DNA of 64,000 nucleotides from DASRBN01 sp035294305 (GTDB taxonomy: Bacteria; Chloroflexota; Ktedonobacteria; Ktedonobacterales; Ktedonobacteraceae). The notes under the pieces are model-generated. The model was not told the DNA's origin. It worked only from the letters and a program-made list of their open reading frames with translations, and searched no databases. The DNA lies in the NCBI GenBank assembly GCA_035294305.1, contig DATGLD010000043.1, positions 4,740 through 68,739 of the forward strand, written 5' to 3'. Each line of letters starts with the position of its first letter. The stretch's first letter is position 1. A program made the position numbers and the translations under genes. Of the stretch, positions 60,045-64,000 are shown one piece after another.

Positions 60045-61346
60045 ATGGCTACGAGGCTCCTCGATCATGATACCGTTCCCCTCTCTCTGCTAGACGAATT
60101 GGGAATAAGATCCGACCTGGCTTCTCCTGTGAAACAATCGCGGTCAATCACCGCTGCCCTGATGTTCTTGATTGGATGCGTCATGCTAATGATGACCGGC
60201 TTTGCCGTGATCATTCCTGTCTTCCCACAGCGCTTGCAAGCACTGGGACTGGGTTCCGAAATGCTGGCCTTGATGGAAGGGGCCTTTGGCCTGGGGATGT
60301 TCCTCTTCAGCACGCCGATGGGAACATGGTCCGGTCGTATTGGCCGCAAGCCGATCCTCTTCATCTCCCTGGCCGGTTTTATCGTCACCAACCTGCTGCT
60401 CGCTTTTGTGAATGTGCCGCTGCTGTTCATTCCCATACGCTTTGTCGAGGGTATGTTGCTTTCTGGCTTGATACCTGCCGCGATGTCGATGGTGGGCGAT
60501 ACAATTCCGCTTGCCAAACAGGGACGCTGGATAGGCTTTCTCACGACGGCTCAGGCAGTTGGATTTGCGCTGGGCCCTGGCATTGGCGGCTTCCTGTATC
60601 AAACGCTGGGCTTCAGGAGTCCATTCCTGCTCTCTGCCGGTATCGCCCTGGCAGCATCCCTGCTGGCAATCTTCATGGTGCCAGAAAGCTTGCCGGAACG
60701 TGTGCGGATCGAGGCGAACCTGCGGCAAATCAGGCGCAAGGCAAAAGCGCAAAAGGCGAAGGAATGGCGTATGGCTCGCCTGATCTGGCTTGTAGCTCCA
60801 TTCCTGGTGATCGATTTCGGGATGATCTTCACCTACCCGTTCGTGTTCCCGCAGTTTCCTTTCTTTTTCGGAAAGGTGCTGCACTACAGCCCGGCGCAAT
60901 ACGGCTTCTTATTCAGCGTCTATGGCATGGCGTTGGCCATCTTCCCCCTCTTGCTGGGAAGGCTCTCAGAGACCCTGCCAAAGAAGCCGCTCATCGTCAC
61001 CGGCAGCCTGCTCTTCAGCGCCTTGCTGGTGTTCATGTTAGCGGCTCCCCACTATCCACTTTTGATAGCGGGCGCGGCGCTGGCGGGACTGGGTAGCGCC
61101 TTCGTCGAGCCGGCCATGGGCAGCATCTACCTGAGCGCCACTACAGACGAGAATCGCGGCCAGATCATGGGCATACGTGGCTCGGCCATCTCGCTCGCCG
61201 TCATGCTTGGCCCGCTAACTCAGGCGCTGGTTGGCCTCTGGATTACACCGCAGATCACCTTTGCTACCGGTATTGCTTTATCGCTAGTGATGGCTCTGGT
61301 AGCCTTCCTTCTGTTGAAGAATCCTCGACGGGCAGAACGTGAGTGA
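60045..61346 (+). CDS. MFS transporter (drug-exporter-like)
   Basis: 433 aa with 12 hydrophobic segments. GFAVIIPVFPQRLQALGLGS opens helix 1; the loop 2-3 motif A is GTWSGRIGRKPILFISL, and LSETLPKKPLIVTG its repeat. Helix 5 region GPGIGGFLYQTLGFRSPFLL matches the antiporter motif C (GxxxGPxxGG) of drug:H+ antiporters. AAAGGA with 8-nt spacing supports ATG 60045; the open frame back to 59919 overlaps the operator and is rejected. Probably exported substrate induces via HxlR. Confidence 0.9.
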   Translation: MATRLLDHDTVPLSLLDELGIRSDLASPVKQSRSITAALMFLIGCVMLMMTGFAVIIPVFPQRLQALGLGSEMLALMEGAFGLGMFLFSTPMGTWSGRIGRKPILFISLAGFIVTNLLLAFVNVPLLFIPIRFVEGMLLSGLIPAAMSMVGDTIPLAKQGRWIGFLTTAQAVGFALGPGIGGFLYQTLGFRSPFLLSAGIALAASLLAIFMVPESLPERVRIEANLRQIRRKAKAQKAKEWRMARLIWLVAPFLVIDFGMIFTYPFVFPQFPFFFGKVLHYSPAQYGFLFSVYGMALAIFPLLLGRLSETLPKKPLIVTGSLLFSALLVFMLAAPHYPLLIAGAALAGLGSAFVEPAMGSIYLSATTDENRGQIMGIRGSAISLAVMLGPLTQALVGLWITPQITFATGIALSLVMALVAFLLLKNPRRAERE

Positions 61347-61378
61347 GGGGGAGATACCCCGCTGACGAGATTTCCTCC

Positions 61379-61410
61379 CTGGCGCACATCTCACAATAGA
61401 TGTGCGCCAG
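61379..61410 (+). terminator. Terminator after MFS gene
   Basis: CTGGCGCACATCT (61379-61391) and complement (61398-61410), 6-nt loop; TTTAT follows. Confidence 0.75.
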
Positions 61411-61458
61411 TTTATCTGTGTTTGTCACAAAACGAATAGCTTTGCCGGCTCGAGCAGA

Positions 61459-61944
61459 TCAATGACTTATACAATCAGGGCTGTAGACAAAGAAGAATGA
61501 TAAGATGTACCAGGGGAGTACTGAAAAAAGGAAGATAAGCCAATAGATTGGAGGCTTCTTTACCTGGCCAAGTTCTAGCTTTTCGGCGAGCAGCCAACCA
61601 AAAAGCAATAACACCGGCGAAAAAAAGACGACCAGTAGCGATATATCAGATAACTGAATAGTCTCGGGAAGCGGAATGAAGAATAATTGATGGCAGGTTG
61701 ACGTCAGTTGACCTGCCGCCGCAAATTGCAGCACGAACAATCCTGTTGGAACAGCAATCAGTAAATCACGCCAATTCAGGAGCCAATCCAGTGTATCGTC
61801 GGCACCATCTTTGTTGGTCAGGCCTTCTTTTTTAGCGATGTGGTGCGTTCTTTCATGAAGCAAAATAGGTAAGAAGATGGTGAGGAAAATCCCAATTATC
61901 AAAGGCATACCTTTTAAGATATTTTGTGCTAAAGTGCCCTGCAT
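61459..61944 (-). CDS. Small membrane protein with HERTH motif
   Basis: 161 aa with four hydrophobic segments. At the end of the first is PILLHERTHHIAKKEG, where HERTH matches the HExxH zinc-protease pattern, but a third ligand typical of site-2 proteases (NxxPxxDG) was not found. Low GC and unusual codon use set it apart from the genes before 61.4 kb. Third in a same-strand series with the next two genes. Function unknown. Confidence 0.65.
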   Translation of the reverse strand: MQGTLAQNILKGMPLIIGIFLTIFLPILLHERTHHIAKKEGLTNKDGADDTLDWLLNWRDLLIAVPTGLFVLQFAAAGQLTSTCHQLFFIPLPETIQLSDISLLVVFFSPVLLLFGWLLAEKLELGQVKKPPIYWLIFLFSVLPWYILSFFFVYSPDCISH

Positions 61945-61958
61945 TTATAACTCTTCTC

Positions 61959-62405
61959 TTATCTTACATCGAGAATAATCTTAGCTGTGTGAGGACAGCC
62001 CTTACATTCATCAATCAGGACATCATCCCCATGGCGGAAAGTACATTCAATTGTGATATTATTGTCTGGATCTGTTCCTGTATACTTCACTTTGAAAGTG
62101 ATAGATTTGGTACCAAAAGGATTGATCATATCATTCTTTTTTGTAATTTTAGCAGGGAGAAAATTTGAATTTTTCATGACCTCAGCAAATTCGATCTCTT
62201 GAGCATGCTGGCCGCCGACAGTCAACGTCAGGATATAATCTATAGCATTACCGCTTCCTCTCAATCCCTTGATTGTACACTCAATATCACCACCGCCTGA
62301 GGTAATTTCGCAAGTAGATGCTTTGTAGACTAAACTTTGTAAATCGAACCAGGAGGTGCATCCTTTGGTTCCTGCTTGTGTTTGACATTTTGGGCTACCT
62401 GGCAT
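61959..62405 (-). CDS. Unknown Cys-containing protein
   Basis: 148 aa, not recognised. Begins MPGSPKCQTQAGTKGCTSWF; seven cysteines, beta-rich (YILTLTVGGQHAQEIEFAEV and SITFKVKYTGTD), ending CKGCPHTAKIILDVR. No signal peptide. GAGGAGGAG precedes the ATG. It lies 14 nt upstream of the membrane protein, so an operon is likely. Confidence 0.65.
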   Translation of the reverse strand: MPGSPKCQTQAGTKGCTSWFDLQSLVYKASTCEITSGGGDIECTIKGLRGSGNAIDYILTLTVGGQHAQEIEFAEVMKNSNFLPAKITKKNDMINPFGTKSITFKVKYTGTDPDNNITIECTFRHGDDVLIDECKGCPHTAKIILDVR

Positions 62406-62478
62406 GATGACTCCTCCTCGAAAAAATAAATCACGCTATCATTCCTATAAGGCTCCTGAAAAGCTAGAAGTTCAAGCT

Positions 62479-63216
62479 CTATGCAAAAGCGTTTGCCTCG
62501 CTATCTAAAGCCGCCATAGTACCGGCAAATTCGTCGAAGATTATATCCGCGAGTTTGAAAAGCTTATCAACCCTTTCGATCTCTGTCTCTTTCTCCAGCG
62601 CCTCTTCGTGCGCGACTACAAACCTTGCCTGGCCCGATTGTGGACAGATATAAAGTCGGGAAATCTCGAAAGGACCCTTGATGTCTGAGTAAAAAGTAAG
62701 GCTTAAATAGTCCCACTCATCTTCGCGAAATCTATTGAGAAGTAACTCTTTTAGTAGCACCGCTTCAATAGAGGTGATATATACATTATCACCGCTTTGT
62801 TTATGATGGACGCTAATACTGCGGACGGGCAACTCGCGGTGGGTTTTTGAGAAGTTCATTAAGTTTGTAATGGCTGCATCCTGGTATATGTTTAAGAGCA
62901 GAGAAAGCAGAGATTCGATGGCCTGAGGGGTCTGGGATATTACCGTAAAAATGGTATAGACCGTAGAATGCGTGATACGAAGATAACTCGGAGCAATCTG
63001 TGTCATTAGTTCTATAGAGTGCCATCCTTTATCCTGACTGTAGGCACTGAGACGGGTATCTTCCGCACGAAGAACTTCTATCGTTGTCCAGACCTTCCAT
63101 ATGGTTTCTGCTGCTTCGAGTTTTTCGATATCCGGTACCAGGGATCTCCAGAGATCAATATCATTGCCAATTTCATGATCGATAGGGCAAGTCGCTCTTT
63201 GAATTACATATACCAT
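62479..63216 (-). CDS. Unknown soluble protein
   Basis: 245 aa, not recognised. Mostly helical with Leu-rich stretches (IESLLSLLLNIYQDAAITNL) and a beta part (YISLxF-like DYLSLTFYSDIKGPFEISRL). AT-richer than the rest of the window. GAGAGAG lies close before the ATG. 73-nt gap to the next gene, same strand, possibly the first gene of the series. Confidence 0.6.
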   Translation of the reverse strand: MVYVIQRATCPIDHEIGNDIDLWRSLVPDIEKLEAAETIWKVWTTIEVLRAEDTRLSAYSQDKGWHSIELMTQIAPSYLRITHSTVYTIFTVISQTPQAIESLLSLLLNIYQDAAITNLMNFSKTHRELPVRSISVHHKQSGDNVYITSIEAVLLKELLLNRFREDEWDYLSLTFYSDIKGPFEISRLYICPQSGQARFVVAHEEALEKETEIERVDKLFKLADIIFDEFAGTMAALDSEANAFA

Positions 63217-63362
63217 ATATCTCTCTCGCTATCTCTATTGCCTTGCTCCCGGTCTGAGATGTTTGTCACAAAATTAGTCAAACCATCAATCCGCTTGCTT
63301 AGTATAGTCATAGTATCGCTGGTTGTCAACAATTTAGAAAAATAGTTCCAACCAGGCGGCAG

Positions 63363-63761
63363 CTATTCTTGTAGAGGCAGAGCAAATGAGTTTCGTTGCG
63401 GAGAGACAAAACGCCCCAGAATCTGAGACCCTATGATGCGATGATCGTGACCACGCGCGGTGACAATATAGATGATCTTGCCAGCATCCAGGTCGGCATA
63501 GTGTGTAGCGCTGTCCCGCTCTTCCTGGAGCTTTGAAAGGTCTCCCTGGAAAAGAATCATGCGCACGGTCCCTTCGCGCGCGCAGCACTCGTCGCGGACG
63601 AATTGCACGCGATCACCGTCCGAATATTCAGGAACGGGCAGCAACTGTGGGTTGAAGCCGGCAGGCCACTGTCCCACTCGTTGCCCATGGCGGAAATCGA
63701 CGGGTTCCCAATCGCCAATCCTGTTGTTCCATACCGGTACGAAAACATCTCTTTCAGTCAT
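63363..63761 (-). CDS. Unknown small protein with SH3-like features
   Basis: 132 aa, not recognised. Contains YSDGDRVQFVRDECCAREGT and a late YIVTARGHDHRIIGSQILGR; such GDRVQFV...GTV and I.GSQILG patterns occur in KOW/SH3-like barrels, but this is weak. Ribosome binding site AAAGAG. Higher GC than the three genes before it and separated from them by 146 nt. Confidence 0.6.
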   Translation of the reverse strand: MTERDVFVPVWNNRIGDWEPVDFRHGQRVGQWPAGFNPQLLPVPEYSDGDRVQFVRDECCAREGTVRMILFQGDLSKLQEERDSATHYADLDAGKIIYIVTARGHDHRIIGSQILGRFVSPQRNSFALPLQE

Positions 63762-63955
63762 GCTTCGCTCTTTTCAATCGTTCAAACCTTTGTTTTACCA
63801 GGTACCAGATAAATTGTAGAGAAACAGGCTGGGCGTGTCAAGCAAAACCAGACGATTCCCAGGGCTATTTAAAAGTCCTAAAAGGAAGAAAAGTAGGTCA
63901 TTCCTTGCTAGAATGAGGGAAATCTCATCAACTCAGAAAGCGAGGAATGACTGGC

Positions 63956-64000
63956 ATGAACTATATCACGTTGGCAGAAGCGATGGAACAGATCGGATGG
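63956..64000 (+). CDS. Start of an unknown gene cut by window end
   Basis: Fifteen codons, MNYITLAEAMEQIGW, run off the window; GAGGA lies about 8-10 nt upstream. TCATTCCTTGCT near 63898 and AGCGAGGAATGA near 63938 form an imperfect inverted repeat ahead of it. Could be a regulator or a transposase; cannot be decided here. Confidence 0.35.
   Translation, partial: MNYITLAEAMEQIGW

Noticed and set aside
63890..64000. Possible insertion-sequence end at the right edge
   Set aside because: An imperfect inverted repeat and a 15-codon start are visible, but too little sequence is present to call a transposase or an IS terminus.

Overview
The window reads like a chromosomal segment of a Chloroflexota bacterium, most likely class Ktedonobacteria. 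This is an inference from gene content, not a proof. The supporting features are an archaeal-type aspartyl-tRNA synthetase under a T-box, a zinc-ribbon/Ser-Thr kinase/WD40 protein, a large NB-ARC/TPR/LuxR regulator, many secreted beta-propeller proteins, an LDH-like malate dehydrogenase, moderate GC, and long perfect hairpins at many gene ends. No rRNA, CRISPR array, prophage or complete insertion sequence was seen. One tRNA gene (Gln, anticodon CTG) is present.

Layout. 1-9.7 kb: start of a WYL-type regulator, a winged-helix AlkZ-like protein, malate dehydrogenase, an APC amino-acid permease with a structured leader, two divergent lipoproteins, PolX, a small unknown protein and a NUDIX hydrolase. 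9.7-16.7 kb: an operon of FAH-family hydrolase, cupin and SnoaL-like protein, then on the minus strand a membrane protein, signal peptidase I, a PMT-like glycosyltransferase, a CBS protein and a secreted propeller. 16.9-22.2 kb: a polysaccharide module (flippase coupled to a two-domain glycosyltransferase) and a degenerate alkaline-phosphatase-fold protein, followed by an ECF sigma factor. 23-29 kb: AI-2E transporter, tRNA-Gln, ribosomal protein L25, a GT4 glycosyltransferase, a KGG stress protein, plsX and a response regulator. 29-33.4 kb: the kinase/WD40 gene and the aspS control region. 33.4-43 kb: methyltransferase, DUF4129 membrane protein, nfo, scpB, clpB, a fused kinase/response regulator and a glucosaminidase-like protein. 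43-50 kb: alpha-mannosidase, a zinc-ribbon membrane protein and gyrB. 50-58.6 kb: acyl-CoA ligase and FAD monooxygenase (an operon), a 14-blade Vgb-like propeller and the LuxR/NB-ARC regulator. 58.6-61.4 kb: HxlR regulator and MFS exporter with matching operators, separated by nested palindromic repeats. 61.4-64 kb: AT-richer unknown genes and the first codons of a gene running off the window.

The most striking points are regulatory. The aspS gene is preceded by a promoter, a T-box with an Asp (GAC) specifier and a terminator, and then by a second unit: a 14-codon leader peptide (MADDENDNDIEEGA) packed with Asp and Asn codons, followed by hairpins that can be drawn as a classical attenuator. 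Two neighbouring transcription units (FAD monooxygenase/ligase and Vgb) share a conserved ~145-bp upstream element next to a LuxR/NB-ARC gene. The HxlR gene and the MFS gene share a 17-bp ACTTG-type palindrome. The phosphodiesterase-like protein has lost most of its metal ligands and looks like a pseudoenzyme.
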